Below are positions 35,806 to 46,533 of a stretch of DNA of 64,000 nucleotides, piece by piece (position 1 is the first letter of the stretch; the number at the start of each line of letters is the position of its first letter). The notes beneath the pieces were generated by a model. That model worked only from the letters and a program-made list of their open reading frames with translations, made no database searches and was not told the origin of the DNA. Position numbers and translations under genes: made by a program. The stretch is from NCBI GenBank assembly GCA_046050465.1, contig JBJOPS010000008.1, positions 29,040 to 93,039 of the forward strand, given 5' to 3'. The stretch comes from Egaibacter sp046050465 (GTDB lineage Bacteria > Pseudomonadota > Gammaproteobacteria > Burkholderiales > Burkholderiaceae_C).

Positions 35806-36525
35806 GTGGCAGGACACAGCAAATGGGCCAATATTCAGCACCGCAAGGGGCGCCAGGATGAGAAGCGGGGCAAGATCTGGACCCGAATCATCCGCGAAAT
35901 CACCGTGGCAGCCCGTGCCGGTGGGGGAGACCTGAGCGCTAACCCGCGCCTGCGCCTGGCTGTGGACAAGGCCAAAGCGGCCAACATGCCTGCCGACCGG
36001 GTGAAATACAACATCGATAAGGCTACCGGTAACGCCGAGGGTGTGAATTACGAAGAAATTCGTTACGAAGGCTACGGAATAGGTGGTGCAGCCATCATGG
36101 TGGACACGATGACCGACAACCGGGTGCGCACCGTGGCCGATGTGCGGCACGCGTTCAGCAAACACGGTGGCAATATGGGCACTGAAGGTTCGGTAGCGTT
36201 TCAGTTCAAGCACTGCGGCCAGCTGGTATTTGCCCCTGGCACGAATGAAGATGCCCTGATGGATGCCGCACTGGAAGCAGGCGCCGAAGACGTTATCACC
36301 GATGACGATGGCGCCATAGAGGTGCTGACCGACTACGTGGCGTTCGAGAAAGTCAAAACCGCGCTGGAGGCGGCCGGGTTCAAACCCGGGATCGCTGAAG
36401 TAACCATGCGTGCTGAAAACACCATTGATCTGGAAGGCGACGACGCGGCCCGCATGCAGAAGCTGCTGGACATTCTGGAAGACCTGGATGATGTCCAGGC
36501 GGTCTATCACAACGCTGCGCTATGA
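35806..36525 (+). CDS. YebC/PmpR family regulatory protein
   Basis: 239-aa protein starting [21 protein letters not shown], the family hallmark. The family includes DNA-binding regulators (PmpR); recent work on YebC-type proteins points to a role in translation of difficult sequences. Start GTG at 35806 follows GAAGGA by 7 nt. Its stop overlaps the purD start (ATGA), so it heads a long tightly packed run of genes. The promoter shared with the divergent HerA-like gene must lie in 35749-35805. Confidence 0.95.
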   Translation: MAGHSKWANIQHRKGRQDEKRGKIWTRIIREITVAARAGGGDLSANPRLRLAVDKAKAANMPADRVKYNIDKATGNAEGVNYEEIRYEGYGIGGAAIMVDTMTDNRVRTVADVRHAFSKHGGNMGTEGSVAFQFKHCGQLVFAPGTNEDALMDAALEAGAEDVITDDDGAIEVLTDYVAFEKVKTALEAAGFKPGIAEVTMRAENTIDLEGDDAARMQKLLDILEDLDDVQAVYHNAAL

Positions 36526-37814
36526 ATATCCTCGTCATTGGCGGCGGTGGCCGCGAGCATGCATTGGCCTGGAAACTGGCCCAGTCGCCACGGGTGCAGA
36601 TGGTTTATGTGGCGCCGGGTAACGGTGGCACCGCGCAGGATGTTCGCCTGAAGAACGTTAACGTGTCGGGTGTGGTGGAGCTGCGCACCTGGGCGCTTGC
36701 GAACAAGATTGAACTGACCGTGGTGGGGCCTGAAGCACCGTTGGCGGCTGGCGTGGTGGATGAATTCCGTGCCCACGGCTTGCGGGTGTTTGGTCCGACT
36801 AAAGCGGCTGCACAACTGGAAAGCTCCAAAGCGTTTTCCAAGTCTTTCATGAAACGCCACGCCATTCCCACGGCGGATTACGAGGTGTTCTCGGATGCAC
36901 AGGCGGCACACACCTACGTTGCCCAAAAAGGTGCGCCGATTGTGGTGAAGGCCGACGGCCTGGCCGCCGGCAAGGGTGTGGTGGTTGCGATGACCGAAGC
37001 CGAGGCGCATGACGCCATCGACTTCATGCTGGTGGACAACAAGCTGGGCGTTTCCCACAACGTCGGTGGTGCACGGGTAGTGATCGAAGAATTTCTGCAG
37101 GGCGAAGAAGCCAGCTTCATCGTCATGTGTGACGGAAAGAACGCGCTGGCGCTGGCCACCAGTCAGGACCATAAACGCCTGCTGGATGGCGACGAAGGCC
37201 CCAACACCGGGGGCATGGGGGCCTATTCACCTGCACCGGTGGTCACGCCCGAGGTGCATGCCCGCGCGATGCGCGAAGTGATTTTGCCGACCATCAAGGG
37301 TATGGAGCAGGACGGTATCCCGTTCACCGGGTTTTTGTATGCGGGTCTGATGATTGATGTCCAAGGCCACATCAAGACACTGGAATTCAATTGCCGCATG
37401 GGCGACCCCGAGACGCAACCGATTCTCATGCGCCTTAAAACCGATCTGGTGGATGTGTTGTGGGCCGCCACCGAAACGGGGCCACAGGGCCAACTGGACT
37501 CGGTGGAACTGAAATGGGACCGGCGCACCGCGCTCGGTGTGGTGATGGCCGCCGCAGGTTATCCCGCTGCGCCCCGCTCGGGCGATGTGATCAACGGGCT
37601 GCCGAAGGAAGCGGACGATGCCATGGTGTTTCATGCAGGCACAGCCATGAAAGACGGCAAGATCGTTACCTCCGGCGGACGTGTGTTGTGCGTTACGGCC
37701 CTGGCTGACAGTGTGAAGCAGGCGCAGCACCGGGCCTACGAATACGGCCAGGGCATCGCGTTTGACGGCATGCAGTTCCGCACCGACATCGGGTTTCGGG
37801 CCATCAAGAGCTGA
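36522..37814 (+). CDS. purD: Phosphoribosylamine--glycine ligase
   Basis: Second step of purine synthesis: joins glycine to phosphoribosylamine with ATP. N-terminal [19 protein letters not shown] and the ATP-grasp core ([47 protein letters not shown]) are textbook PurD. The length is 430 aa. Overlaps yebC by 4 nt upstream and shares one base with the acyltransferase downstream (TGATG), so expression is coupled to both. Confidence 0.97.
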   Translation: MNILVIGGGGREHALAWKLAQSPRVQMVYVAPGNGGTAQDVRLKNVNVSGVVELRTWALANKIELTVVGPEAPLAAGVVDEFRAHGLRVFGPTKAAAQLESSKAFSKSFMKRHAIPTADYEVFSDAQAAHTYVAQKGAPIVVKADGLAAGKGVVVAMTEAEAHDAIDFMLVDNKLGVSHNVGGARVVIEEFLQGEEASFIVMCDGKNALALATSQDHKRLLDGDEGPNTGGMGAYSPAPVVTPEVHARAMREVILPTIKGMEQDGIPFTGFLYAGLMIDVQGHIKTLEFNCRMGDPETQPILMRLKTDLVDVLWAATETGPQGQLDSVELKWDRRTALGVVMAAAGYPAAPRSGDVINGLPKEADDAMVFHAGTAMKDGKIVTSGGRVLCVTALADSVKQAQHRAYEYGQGIAFDGMQFRTDIGFRAIKS

Positions 37815-38461
37815 TGACGGATTTCGCGCGACCGTTTCCGCTGCAGTTTCAGGGCAGCGCGCTGGCCCGGTGGATTCTGGCGCTGTTTGGCTGGAAGGTG
37901 GAATTTGATGGCTTACCCGTTTCACAAGGCGTGCTGGTGGTGTACCCCCACACGAGCAACTGGGACTTCATTGTCATGATTTTGGCCAAGTGGTCGCTGG
38001 GTGTGCAGGTGCAATTTTGGGGGAAATCCACCTTGTTCAAGATTCCGCTTTTTGGGCGCTGGCTGCGATGGGTGGGTGGCGTGCCGGTGGACCGGTCTTC
38101 TCCCAAAGGGGTGGCCGGGCAAATGGCGCAGTTGCTGCGCGACAAGCGCGAAACCGGGCAGTACTTCTGGCTGGGGCTGGCTCCTGAAGGCTCCAGAAAA
38201 GCCAACCCGGGCTGGCGTAGCGGGTTCTACCATGTGGCGGTGCAGGCCGATGTGCCGGTGGGGCTGGTTCGTCTGGACTACCGCCTGCGCCGGGTGGTGG
38301 TTCGGGACTTCATCAAACTGTCGGGCGACCCGGCCATCGATTTCTCGCGCATCGCCCAGGCTTACGATGGTGTGGAAGGCCGAGTCCCCGGCAATGTGTC
38401 ACCCATTCGGCTGCTGGATGCGTCAGTACCCCGTTCTGACACGATTGTGAAAAAGAAATGA
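37814..38461 (+). CDS. Lysophospholipid acyltransferase family protein
   Basis: PlsC-like acyltransferase of 215 aa. The catalytic H(x4)D motif is seen as HTSNWD, and the second motif is APEGSRK. A hydrophobic segment lies at the N-terminus ([10 protein letters not shown]). The variant motif and short size fit the group of 1-acylglycerol-3-phosphate acyltransferase-like proteins that act on unknown acyl acceptors rather than the main PlsC. The start ATG shares a base with the purD stop, and its own stop overlaps hemF (ATGA). Confidence 0.88.
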   Translation: MTDFARPFPLQFQGSALARWILALFGWKVEFDGLPVSQGVLVVYPHTSNWDFIVMILAKWSLGVQVQFWGKSTLFKIPLFGRWLRWVGGVPVDRSSPKGVAGQMAQLLRDKRETGQYFWLGLAPEGSRKANPGWRSGFYHVAVQADVPVGLVRLDYRLRRVVVRDFIKLSGDPAIDFSRIAQAYDGVEGRVPGNVSPIRLLDASVPRSDTIVKKK

Positions 38462-39399
38462 CCCTTGCCACCAACCTGGAAACCCAACAGTCCCGCGTGC
38501 CGCTGGTGCGCGAATACCTGGTCGGTTTGCAAAACCGCATCACCACAGCGATTGCGCAAGTTGATGGGAGCGATTTTCGGGTGGACGCATGGGCCAAAGG
38601 CCCCGGCGAGCCCTTGCAAGGCAACGGCATCACACAAATTCTGGAAGATGGCCCGGTGTTTGAGCGGGCGGGGTGCGGCTTTTCGCATGTGACAGGCCCT
38701 AAGCTGCCCCCCTCGGCTACCCAGCACCGGCCGGAGTTGCAAGGCGCGCCGTTTGAAGCCATGGGTGTGTCGCTGGTGTTTCATCCCCGCAACCCGTATG
38801 TGCCAACCGTGCACATGAATGTGCGCATGCTGGCGGCAACCGACCAGCAGGGCCGCGAGGTCTGCTGGTTTGGTGGCGGCATGGATTTGACGCCGTTTTA
38901 CGGGTTTGAAGACGACGCAAAGCATTTCCATACCACTTGCAAAGCGGCACTGGACCCGTCCGGTGCCGACAAATACCCCCGTTTCAAAACCTGGTGTGAC
39001 GAGTATTTCTACCTGAAGCATCGCCAGGAGTCGCGCGGCATTGGCGGTATATTTTTTGACGACTTCTCCGAGCTGGGTTTCGAGGGTGGTTTTGCGATGG
39101 TGCGCTCGGTCGGTGACGCTTTTCTGGACGCTTATCTGCCCATCCTGAACCGCCGGAAAGACACGGTTTATGGCGAGCGCGAGCGCAATTTCCAGTTGTA
39201 CCGTCGCGGTCGTTACGTCGAGTTCAACCTGGTCTGGGACCGTGGCACCCACTTTGGGCTGCAGTCCGGTGGCCGGACCGAATCCATCCTGTTGTCCATG
39301 CCGCCGCTGGCGAGCTGGTCGTACCAGCACGTGCCGGACATCGGTTCGCCCGAAGCCGAGCTGTACACCCGGTTTTTGCCTCCCCGGGATTGGGTGTGA
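38458..39399 (+). CDS. hemF: Oxygen-dependent coproporphyrinogen III oxidase
   Basis: Converts coproporphyrinogen III to protoporphyrinogen IX using O2 in haem synthesis. Recognised by [17 protein letters not shown] sequence ([17 protein letters not shown]), [17 protein letters not shown] and GGIFFDDF. At 313 aa it matches E. coli HemF (299 aa). Start overlaps the previous gene by 4 nt; the stop overlaps the GTG start of nadD. The dependence on O2 suggests an organism that lives aerobically at least some of the time. Confidence 0.97.
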   Translation: MTLATNLETQQSRVPLVREYLVGLQNRITTAIAQVDGSDFRVDAWAKGPGEPLQGNGITQILEDGPVFERAGCGFSHVTGPKLPPSATQHRPELQGAPFEAMGVSLVFHPRNPYVPTVHMNVRMLAATDQQGREVCWFGGGMDLTPFYGFEDDAKHFHTTCKAALDPSGADKYPRFKTWCDEYFYLKHRQESRGIGGIFFDDFSELGFEGGFAMVRSVGDAFLDAYLPILNRRKDTVYGERERNFQLYRRGRYVEFNLVWDRGTHFGLQSGGRTESILLSMPPLASWSYQHVPDIGSPEAELYTRFLPPRDWV

Positions 39400-40010
39400 C
39401 CACCACCACAACCCCTCGCCGGGTGGGTCTGTTTGGTGGTGCTTTTGACCCACCGCACGCTGCCCACGTTGCGCTGGTGAAGGCAGCCGTCATCCAGCTG
39501 GCACTGGATGAGCTGCGGGTGCTGCCAACCGGCCATGCCTGGCACAAAACCCGCACGCTCAGCCCCGCCCCGCACCGGCTGGCCATGGCCCATCTGGCGT
39601 TCGCCGGTCTGGAGCGGGTGGTGCTGGATGACCGGGAAACCCGGCGCAGCGGCCCGAGCTATACGGTGGACACGCTGCGCGAAATTCAACACGAGCAACC
39701 CGGAGCAGAGTTGTTCCTGGTCATCGGCGAAGATCAGGCTCGCGCATTGACTACCTGGCACGAATGGCAGGAGATTCCCAAACTTGCTATAATTTGTGTA
39801 GCTGCTCGCGCATATTCCACGAGGGCTGAGGGCCAATTTAATGCCCCAAAAGCGTGGAAATCACGTTTTTGCACGTTGCAGATGCCCCTGCTTTCCGTCA
39901 GCGCAACCGATATCCGGTCCCGGATTGCCAGTCATCAGGGCGTTGTCCCTCTGGTTGGCGAGCCGGTTGCGCGTTATATTGATCAACATCACCTCTACCT
40001 AACTGCCTGA
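39396..40010 (+). CDS. nadD: Nicotinate-nucleotide adenylyltransferase
   Basis: Transfers AMP to nicotinate mononucleotide in NAD synthesis. The N-terminal motif [14 protein letters not shown] (residues 11-24) and the C-terminal [10 protein letters not shown] are the nucleotidyltransferase signatures. GTG at 39396 overlaps the hemF stop (GTGA). Residues 131-146 ([16 protein letters not shown]) come from an in-frame 48-nt repeat. The stop shares a base with the rsfS start; nadD-rsfS-rlmH is a conserved order in proteobacteria. Confidence 0.95.
   Translation: MTTTTTPRRVGLFGGAFDPPHAAHVALVKAAVIQLALDELRVLPTGHAWHKTRTLSPAPHRLAMAHLAFAGLERVVLDDRETRRSGPSYTVDTLREIQHEQPGAELFLVIGEDQARALTTWHEWQEIPKLAIICVAARAYSTRAEGQFNAPKAWKSRFCTLQMPLLSVSATDIRSRIASHQGVVPLVGEPVARYIDQHHLYLTA
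39785..39832 (+). repeat. 48-nt dispersed repeat, copy 6 (inside nadD)
   Basis: TGCTATAATTTGTGTAGCTG then CTCGCGCATATTCCACGAGGGCT, one of the best-preserved copies; GGCCAATTTA follows as in other long copies. It is read in the GCT ATA frame shared with uvrD, polA and the TsuA-type gene. Confidence 0.88.
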
Positions 40011-40696
40011 TGACTACTGAAACCGTTGCCAAAAAAGATATCCAGAAACTTCAGCGGGCCATCGTGGATGGTCTGGAGGACGTGAAGGCGCAAGACATCC
40101 AGGTCTTTGACACGGAACACCTCTCGGCCCTGTTTGAGCGGGTCATCGTGGCCTCGGGCACGTCGAACCGGCAAACCAAGGCGCTGGCGACCAGTGTGCG
40201 CGATGCCGTGCGCGATGCAGGGTTTGCCAAACCGCGCGTGGAAGGCGAAGCGAACGGAGAGTGGATCATCGTGGACTGTGGCCAGGCTGTGGTGCACATC
40301 ATGCAGCCCAGCTTTCGCACCTATTACCACCTGGAAGAGCTGTGGGGTGAAAAGCCGGTACGTCTCAAATTTGGCTCCGCCAAACCATTGGTGAAAGCCG
40401 AGCCAGTGCCCGCAGCGCCTGCCGCCAAAGGATTGCCCAATATCAAGCGATCCAGCGCTGCCAAGAAGGGTGCGCTGGAGTTGAACCCGCCCAAGCCCAA
40501 GACCCGTAAACCTGCGGTCAAGACGGGCGTCAAGCCAGCAGCGAAAACAACTGCTGCCAAAGCCCCCGCCAAAAGCACCCGGGCTGCGGTGAAAACCGTG
40601 GTGGTGAAAGCCCCGGCCAAATCAGCTGCCAAGACTGCAGCCAAGGCGCCAGCAAAGAAAGCGCCTGCCAAAAAAGCGGCTTCCCGCAAAGCCTGA
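40010..40696 (+). CDS. rsfS: Ribosome silencing factor with lysine/alanine-rich tail
   Basis: RsfS binds uL14 on the large ribosomal subunit and prevents joining of the 30S subunit in stationary phase. The RsfS domain fills residues about 8-118 ([43 protein letters not shown]). The remaining ~105 residues are a basic tail rich in Lys, Ala and Pro (repeats like [15 protein letters not shown]), similar in composition to histone H1. Typical RsfS proteins are 105-130 aa, so this tail nearly doubles the protein (228 aa). The tail could bind rRNA or DNA; this is not known. Confidence 0.94.
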   Translation: MTTETVAKKDIQKLQRAIVDGLEDVKAQDIQVFDTEHLSALFERVIVASGTSNRQTKALATSVRDAVRDAGFAKPRVEGEANGEWIIVDCGQAVVHIMQPSFRTYYHLEELWGEKPVRLKFGSAKPLVKAEPVPAAPAAKGLPNIKRSSAAKKGALELNPPKPKTRKPAVKTGVKPAAKTTAAKAPAKSTRAAVKTVVVKAPAKSAAKTAAKAPAKKAPAKKAASRKA

Positions 40697-40706
40697 TGTA
40701 CTGGCT

Positions 40707-41174
40707 GTGAAGCTGGTCATTGTTGCGGTTGGCCAGCGTGTTCCTGACTGGGCGCAAACCGCCTGGGACGACTATGCCAAGCGGTTCCCTCACGAGCTTC
40801 GGGTGGAGTTGAAGACCGTCAAGACCGAGCCACGGGGTTCCAAAACGCTGGAAACGCTCTACGCGGCAGAACGGGCGCGGATCGAGGGTGCGATTGCCAA
40901 AGGGTCCCGCATCGTTGCGCTGGACGAACGGGGCGAGACACTCACAACCGCCGCACTTGCCACGCGATTGAAAACCTGGCAGCTGGAGAGTGACGACGTG
41001 GCCCTGGTCATTGGCGGGCCTGACGGGCTGGACCCGGCTTTCAGAAAAGCTGCACACGAGCGAATCCGCCTGTCTGACATGACCCTGCCGCACGCCTTTG
41101 CGCGTGTGCTGCTGATCGAACAGCTTTACCGGGCGTGGTCGATCAACGCCAATCACCCCTATCACCGCGAGTAA
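40707..41174 (+). CDS. rlmH: 23S rRNA (pseudouridine1915-N3)-methyltransferase
   Basis: SPOUT-family methyltransferase that modifies pseudouridine 1915 in helix 69 of 23S rRNA. The SAM-binding knot region is [15 protein letters not shown], with the C-terminal signature [29 protein letters not shown]. At 155 aa it equals E. coli RlmH. GTG start at 40707. Together with rsfS it places two ribosome-acting genes between nadD and maf. Confidence 0.97.
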   Translation: MKLVIVAVGQRVPDWAQTAWDDYAKRFPHELRVELKTVKTEPRGSKTLETLYAAERARIEGAIAKGSRIVALDERGETLTTAALATRLKTWQLESDDVALVIGGPDGLDPAFRKAAHERIRLSDMTLPHAFARVLLIEQLYRAWSINANHPYHRE

Positions 41175-41179
41175 TTTGT

Positions 41180-41782
41180 GTGAGCGACTTTATCTATCTC
41201 GCATCCCAAAGCCCACGTCGTGGGCAACTGCTGGAGCAGCTTGGCATCCGGTACGAACTGCTGTTGGCCGATGCCACGGAAGACGCTGAAAGCCTGGAAG
41301 TGGTGTTACCCAACGAGGCGCCAGCCCGCTACGTGCAGCGGGTTACCCAATTGAAGCTGGAAGCCGCGTTGAAACGCCTCAAGCGACGCGGGCTGCCCGT
41401 TGCCCCCGTGCTGTGCGCCGATACCACGGTAGCCATGGGGCGGACGATTTACGGCAAACCGGCAGATGCCGCTGATGCGCAGCGCATGCTGGCCCAGCTG
41501 TCAGGCAAGACACATCGCGTCCTGACTGCTGTCGCGATGGGGCAGGGGAAGCGGCGTGAACAGGCGCTGAGCGTGTCGCGGGTGACTTTCGCCTCGACGG
41601 GGGTGCACCAGATTCGCGAATATGTGGCATCCGGAGAACCGATGGGCAAGGCAGGTGCCTACGCGGTGCAGGGCCGGGCAGCGGCGTTTATTTCAACGAT
41701 TGCCGGCAGCTACTCTGGCATCATGGGGTTACCAATGTTTGAGACGGCACAGTTATTGGCCCGCTTCGGCTTCAAGCCCTGA
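41180..41782 (+). CDS. maf: Maf family nucleoside triphosphate pyrophosphatase
   Basis: House-cleaning pyrophosphatase that hydrolyses dTTP/UTP or modified nucleotides. N-terminal IYLASQSPRRGQLLEQLG carries the SxSPRR motif; the catalytic acidic residue is in VLCADTTVAM and the KPxDxxxA motif is KPADAADA. 200 aa from GTG at 41180, which lies 5 nt after the rlmH stop. The frame is open back to 41135 but that region overlaps rlmH and lacks similarity. Neighbour order rlmH-maf-rng is typical. Confidence 0.94.
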   Translation: MSDFIYLASQSPRRGQLLEQLGIRYELLLADATEDAESLEVVLPNEAPARYVQRVTQLKLEAALKRLKRRGLPVAPVLCADTTVAMGRTIYGKPADAADAQRMLAQLSGKTHRVLTAVAMGQGKRREQALSVSRVTFASTGVHQIREYVASGEPMGKAGAYAVQGRAAAFISTIAGSYSGIMGLPMFETAQLLARFGFKP

Positions 41783-41809
41783 CGGGTTCGTTTTCACGCC
41801 ACATACACC

Positions 41810-43285
41810 ATGCAAGAAGACATCCTCATCAACTGGTCACCCCAGGAAACCCGAGTTGCCGTCGTTGAAAACGGCTCGTTGCAAGAGCTGCATGTCGAGC
41901 GAACGCTGGAGCGTGGATTGGTTGGCAATGTGTACCTGGGCAAAGTGGTTCGTGTGTTGCCAGGTATGCAGTCGGCCTTCATCGATATTGGTCTGGAGCG
42001 TGCCGCGTTTTTGCATGTGGCCGATGTGTGGCACCGTCAGCCGGATGGTGAACCGCCTGGCATTGCCCGCAATACCCAACCGCAGATTCCTATTGAACGG
42101 CAGGTATTTGAGGGACAAGCGTTGACAGTGCAGGTGATCAAGGATCCTATAGGGACCAAAGGCGCACGCTTGTCGACGCAAATCAGTATCGCGGGACGCT
42201 TTCTGGTGTTTTTGCCGCAGGATGACCACATTGGCGTGTCGCAGAAAATTCCATCCAGCCAGCGTGATGAACTTCGGGCGCGATTACAGCAACTGGCCGG
42301 CCCTGAGGGGGGCGGGTTCATTTTGCGCACCAATGGTGAAGATGCCAGCAATGTCGAATTGTCTGACGACCTGAGTTACCTGCGCAAGGCTTGGGCCCGG
42401 ATCAAGGACGCATCGGTCCGGCTGCCACCGTTGTCTATCCTGCATCAGGACTTGAGTTTGCTGCAGCGTGTTCTGCGTGACCTCTCTGGCGAATCCACCC
42501 AATCGATCAAAGTGGACTCACGCGAGCAGTTTGAAGCGCTCCAGAGTTTTGGCATGGAATTCATGCCCGCTGCCGCCGCAAAACTGCAGCTCTACAAAGG
42601 CGAGCGGCCCATTTTTGATCTGTATTCAATCGATGATGACATTGCCAAAGCGCTTGGACGGCGTGTTGAACTGAAATCAGGCGGATATTTGATCGTTGAC
42701 CAGACGGAAGCGCTGACCACGGTAGATGTCAACACCGGGGGATTTGTTGGCGCACGTAATTTTGACGACACCATCTTCCGGACCAATCTGGAAGCCGCGC
42801 AGACAATTGCGCGGCAATTGCGTTTGCGCAATCTGGGCGGCATCATCATTGTTGATTTCATTGATATGGGCCGCGAGGACCACCGCGAATCGGTGTTGGC
42901 GGAGTTTCGCAAGCAACTCGCGCGTGACCGCGTGAAAACCATGGCGGGCGGATTTTCACAACTTGGTCTGGTGGAGATGACGCGTAAACGTACCAGGGAG
43001 TCGCTCGCACATATGCTGTGCGAACCCTGTGCCGCCTGCGAAGGCAAAGGCATCGTGAAAACTGCCCGCAGCGTGGCCTACGATATTTTTCGGGAAATTC
43101 TGCGTGAGGCACGACAGTTCGATCCGAAAGAGTTTCGGGTAGTAGCGTCGCCGAAAGTTATTGAACTGTTTCTGGATGAGGAAAGCCAGCATCTGGCTGG
43201 TCTGAGCGAATTCATTGGCAAGCCCGTTTCTCTGCAGAGTGAGGGTGCCATGGGCCAGGATCAATACGACATTGTGTTGCTGTAG
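41810..43285 (+). CDS. rng: Ribonuclease G
   Basis: Endoribonuclease that matures the 5' end of 16S rRNA and degrades some mRNAs. Contains an S1 RNA-binding domain interrupted by an insertion (LVGNVYLGKVVRVLPGMQSAFIDIG), the DNase I-like catalytic region with DVNTGGFVG and IDFIDM-type aspartates (IIIVDFIDMGREDHR), and the zinc-link cysteines CEPCAACEGKG. At 491 aa it matches E. coli Rng. Last gene of the run beginning at yebC; it converges with msbA with only 17 nt between the stops. Confidence 0.97.
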   Translation: MQEDILINWSPQETRVAVVENGSLQELHVERTLERGLVGNVYLGKVVRVLPGMQSAFIDIGLERAAFLHVADVWHRQPDGEPPGIARNTQPQIPIERQVFEGQALTVQVIKDPIGTKGARLSTQISIAGRFLVFLPQDDHIGVSQKIPSSQRDELRARLQQLAGPEGGGFILRTNGEDASNVELSDDLSYLRKAWARIKDASVRLPPLSILHQDLSLLQRVLRDLSGESTQSIKVDSREQFEALQSFGMEFMPAAAAKLQLYKGERPIFDLYSIDDDIAKALGRRVELKSGGYLIVDQTEALTTVDVNTGGFVGARNFDDTIFRTNLEAAQTIARQLRLRNLGGIIIVDFIDMGREDHRESVLAEFRKQLARDRVKTMAGGFSQLGLVEMTRKRTRESLAHMLCEPCAACEGKGIVKTARSVAYDIFREILREARQFDPKEFRVVASPKVIELFLDEESQHLAGLSEFIGKPVSLQSEGAMGQDQYDIVLL

Positions 43286-43302
43286 CTGAAGGCGGGTCGG
43301 CG

Positions 43303-45057
43303 TTAGCCGCTGGAAGGCAAGCCCAGGCGGTAGAGGCGGGAATACGCTCCGTCCAGTCCAATGAGTTCGACGTGCGTGCCCATCTCTACAATGCGCCCAG
43401 CCTCCATCACCACGATGCGGTTGGCATGCTGCACGGTCGAGAGCCGATGCGCGATGACCAATGTTGTACGTTGCCGCATCAGTCTGGCAAGGGCTTCCTG
43501 AACTGAGCGTTCCGATTCTGTATCCAGTGCGGACGTGGCCTCGTCCAGAATCAGTATGGGGGCGTCCTTGTAGAGCGCCCGGGCAATAGCCAGGCGCTGG
43601 CGCTGTCCGCCAGATAACTGCATTGCGTTGTGACCTACCAAGGTATCCATGCCTTTTGGAAGTTCGCCAATAAAGCTGCCCAGGTTGGCAGCGTCCAGAC
43701 AATGCGTCACCTTGTCCCGATCAATGATTTGCCCCAGAGCGATGTTTGCCGCGATGGAGTCGTTCAGCATGAGTACATGCTGGCTGACAAGTGCAAACTG
43801 TGATCGAAGGGAGACGAGGTCCCATTCCCGCAGATCATGCCCATCCAGTTCGATGGTTCCCGAATTGAGATCTACAAACCTTGGCAAAAGATTCACCAAT
43901 GTGCTCTTGCCCGACCCCGATGAGCCCACAAGCGCAATGGTCTCACCTGCCTTGACATCCAGCGATACCTTGTCCAGAGCTGGGGCAGGGCTATCACCAT
44001 AGGTGACGGAAACCAGTTCGAAATGGATGTCTCCCTGGGCTCTGGCCATTGCAAAGTTGCCGCCAGATTCGTCCGGTGTGAGAGACATCAAATCCAGCCC
44101 CCGCTCCATGGCCGCCAGTCCTCGTGTGAGGGTGTTGGCGACTTCAGACAGTTGTTTCAGCGGTGCAATCAGCATCAGCATGGCGGTGACGAAGGCCACG
44201 AAACTTCCAACCGACGTGGCGCGGTCAGCACTCTGGACCAGTGCGACCGTGAGCACGGCCGACAAAGCAACGGCAGCCAGCAGTTGGGTCAGCGGTGTCA
44301 TGGCGGCCGAAGCGGCAGTTGATTTCATGGACAGGCGCCGCAGCGATTTACCCAACTCGAAAAAGCGGATTGCCTGCGCGGTTTGTGCAGCGTGGAGCCG
44401 GATGTCGCGATGTGCGAGCACATTTTCCTCAACCACATAAGCCAACTGGTCAGTCGCGTTCTGGCTGTCGCGGGTTACCCGAAAAAGCCGCTTCGACAAG
44501 GTGCGCATGACATACGCCACCGCCGGAAAGAGGCAGGCAACGATGAGTGTGAGCTTCCAGTTCAGATACATCAGGTAGCCCACCAGTGCGAGCAGTGTCA
44601 ATGCACTACGGGCCGTTACCATCAGTGCGCTGACCATCAGCCCCGACCCGGTCTGAACTTCATAAACGATGGTGTTGGCCAGTGCACTGGAATTTTTGTC
44701 GGCGAACAGCGACATGCGTGCACCCAACAACTTCTCGAACATCGCCTTGCGAAGCACCAGCAGGCCCTGGCTGCTGATCCGGGTCATGGCCAGCTGCGCC
44801 ACGAAGCTGCTGAGGCCGCGCACAGCAAACAGCAAGATCAGTGTCGCAGGAACAACCCACAGTTGCAGGGAGCCCTGCTGGAATCCCCGGTCCAGCAACG
44901 GTTGCAGCAGCGCTGGAATAAGCGGCTCTGTCAGCGCCATGATGAGGGTGCCCGCCATTGCCAGGGCCCATACGGATAGTGGCCGCCCGAAATAGGGCCA
45001 CAGTCGAGCCATTCTCTGGAACAGGCTCGCCGGTAATGGAGATGAAACTTTCAGCAT
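43303..45057 (-). CDS. msbA: Lipid A export ATP-binding/permease protein
   Basis: ABC half-transporter that flips lipid A-core across the inner membrane. Six transmembrane helices in the N-terminal part, then the nucleotide-binding domain with Walker A GSSGSGKST, signature LSGGQRQRLAIARAL and Walker B ILILDEATSALD. 584 aa from ATG at 45057, typical for MsbA (582 in E. coli). An upstream in-frame ATG at 45099 would add 14 non-family residues. Unusually lpxK is not adjacent, as it is in E. coli, but lies 24 kb away with exbBD. Divergent from tolB. Confidence 0.94.
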   Translation of the reverse strand: MLKVSSPLPASLFQRMARLWPYFGRPLSVWALAMAGTLIMALTEPLIPALLQPLLDRGFQQGSLQLWVVPATLILLFAVRGLSSFVAQLAMTRISSQGLLVLRKAMFEKLLGARMSLFADKNSSALANTIVYEVQTGSGLMVSALMVTARSALTLLALVGYLMYLNWKLTLIVACLFPAVAYVMRTLSKRLFRVTRDSQNATDQLAYVVEENVLAHRDIRLHAAQTAQAIRFFELGKSLRRLSMKSTAASAAMTPLTQLLAAVALSAVLTVALVQSADRATSVGSFVAFVTAMLMLIAPLKQLSEVANTLTRGLAAMERGLDLMSLTPDESGGNFAMARAQGDIHFELVSVTYGDSPAPALDKVSLDVKAGETIALVGSSGSGKSTLVNLLPRFVDLNSGTIELDGHDLREWDLVSLRSQFALVSQHVLMLNDSIAANIALGQIIDRDKVTHCLDAANLGSFIGELPKGMDTLVGHNAMQLSGGQRQRLAIARALYKDAPILILDEATSALDTESERSVQEALARLMRQRTTLVIAHRLSTVQHANRIVVMEAGRIVEMGTHVELIGLDGAYSRLYRLGLPSSG

Positions 45058-45212
45058 GGGTCCTGATCGGATTTTGAGTTGGCCTATTATCATGTGCATG
45101 TGCGATGAGGTTTGCCTTGGTGCTGCGTAAGGTCAGGTGCATCGGGTCACGTGTTACGCTCAAACGCATCCGGCTTGTACCGGGGTTTTTTCAGCAAGGT
45201 TTTCCAGCCAAG

Positions 45213-46517
45213 ATGAATAGCAGTTTATTTTTCTCGTTTCCCCGTTATTTCAAACACGGCGTGGTCGGTTTTTTGCTGGCTTCCAGTCTTTCTGCGTGGG
45301 CGCAGTTCCGGGTGGAAGTCTCGGGCGTTGGTCTGACGCAGTTGCCGATTGCCGTGACCAGTTTTCGTGGTGACGACTCCGCTCCGCAAAAAATAGCCTC
45401 CATCATTCGAGCCGATCTGGAGCGAAGCGGTCAGTTTCGCAGTGTTGACACAGGTAGTTCGGTGATTGACGAAGTGGCCCGGCCAGAGGTTTCGATATGG
45501 CGCCAAAAAGGAGCGGACTCCCTAGTAACGGGTAGTGTCTCGCGCCTGGCGGATGGTCGGTACGATGTACGTTTTCGTTTATGGGACGTTGTGCGAGCAC
45601 AAGGGCAAGACCTGGGGGGGCAGAGTTTCCCGGTGGCTGCGGGAGATCTCCGGCTGGCAGCTCATCGTATCTCGGACATCATCTATGAAAAGCTGACCGG
45701 TGAAAAGGGCATTTTCTCAACCCGGATCGCGTATGTGACGAAGGTGTCCCAGCGCTACAACCTTTGGGTCGCCGACTCGGATGGTGAAAATGCACAGACA
45801 GCCCTGACCAGTCCGGAGCCCATTATTTCTCCGGCCTGGTCGCCCAGTGGAGCGCAACTGGCCTACGTGTCATTTGAGTCCCGCAAGCCGGTGGTTTATG
45901 CCCATGATGTGGCTTCGGGCAAACGCCGGTTGATTGCCAATTTCCGGGGCTCCAACAGTGCGCCGGTGTGGTCGCCTGACGGTCGCACCCTGGCGGTGAC
46001 ACTGAGCCGCGATGGCGGGTCGCAGCTGTACACCATTGATGCCAATGGCGGCGAGCCACGTCGCCTTCTCCAGTCAAGCGGTATTGATACGGAGCCGGTC
46101 TTTTCTCCTGATGGGAAAAATATCTTCTTTGTCAGCGATCGCGGCGGGGCGCCGCAAATTTATCGAACATCGGCAACGGGCGGGAATGTGGAGCGCGTTA
46201 CGTTTACCGGTGGTTACAACATTTCACCTGCCATCAGCCCGGATGGACGCTGGTTGGCCTATATTTCACGCGTCAACGGCGCGTTCAGGCTTCATGTGAT
46301 GGAGCTTGCTTCCGGTACAACAACAGCAATAACGGACACCATCGCCGACGAAAACCCTAGTTTTGCACCGAATGGCCGTTTGGTTGTTTATGCAACACAG
46401 CAACAAGGCAAGGAGGCATTGATGACGTCAACGCTGGATGGCAAGATCAAGGCGCATTTAGGTGGCCAGAGCGGTGATATTCGTGAGCCCGATTGGGGGC
46501 CTTTCCAAAAACCATGA
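45213..46517 (+). CDS. tolB: Tol-Pal system protein TolB
   Basis: Periplasmic protein that links the energised Tol complex with Pal at the outer membrane during cell constriction. The signal peptide ends around SLSAWAQ, an N-terminal two-lobed domain is followed by a six-bladed beta-propeller with repeated SPDG-type motifs ([30 protein letters not shown]). 434 aa from ATG at 45213. tolQRA are not in this window. Followed by pal after 16 nt. Confidence 0.96.
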   Translation: MNSSLFFSFPRYFKHGVVGFLLASSLSAWAQFRVEVSGVGLTQLPIAVTSFRGDDSAPQKIASIIRADLERSGQFRSVDTGSSVIDEVARPEVSIWRQKGADSLVTGSVSRLADGRYDVRFRLWDVVRAQGQDLGGQSFPVAAGDLRLAAHRISDIIYEKLTGEKGIFSTRIAYVTKVSQRYNLWVADSDGENAQTALTSPEPIISPAWSPSGAQLAYVSFESRKPVVYAHDVASGKRRLIANFRGSNSAPVWSPDGRTLAVTLSRDGGSQLYTIDANGGEPRRLLQSSGIDTEPVFSPDGKNIFFVSDRGGAPQIYRTSATGGNVERVTFTGGYNISPAISPDGRWLAYISRVNGAFRLHVMELASGTTTAITDTIADENPSFAPNGRLVVYATQQQGKEALMTSTLDGKIKAHLGGQSGDIREPDWGPFQKP

Positions 46518-46533
46518 TTTCAGGAGTGAATCG

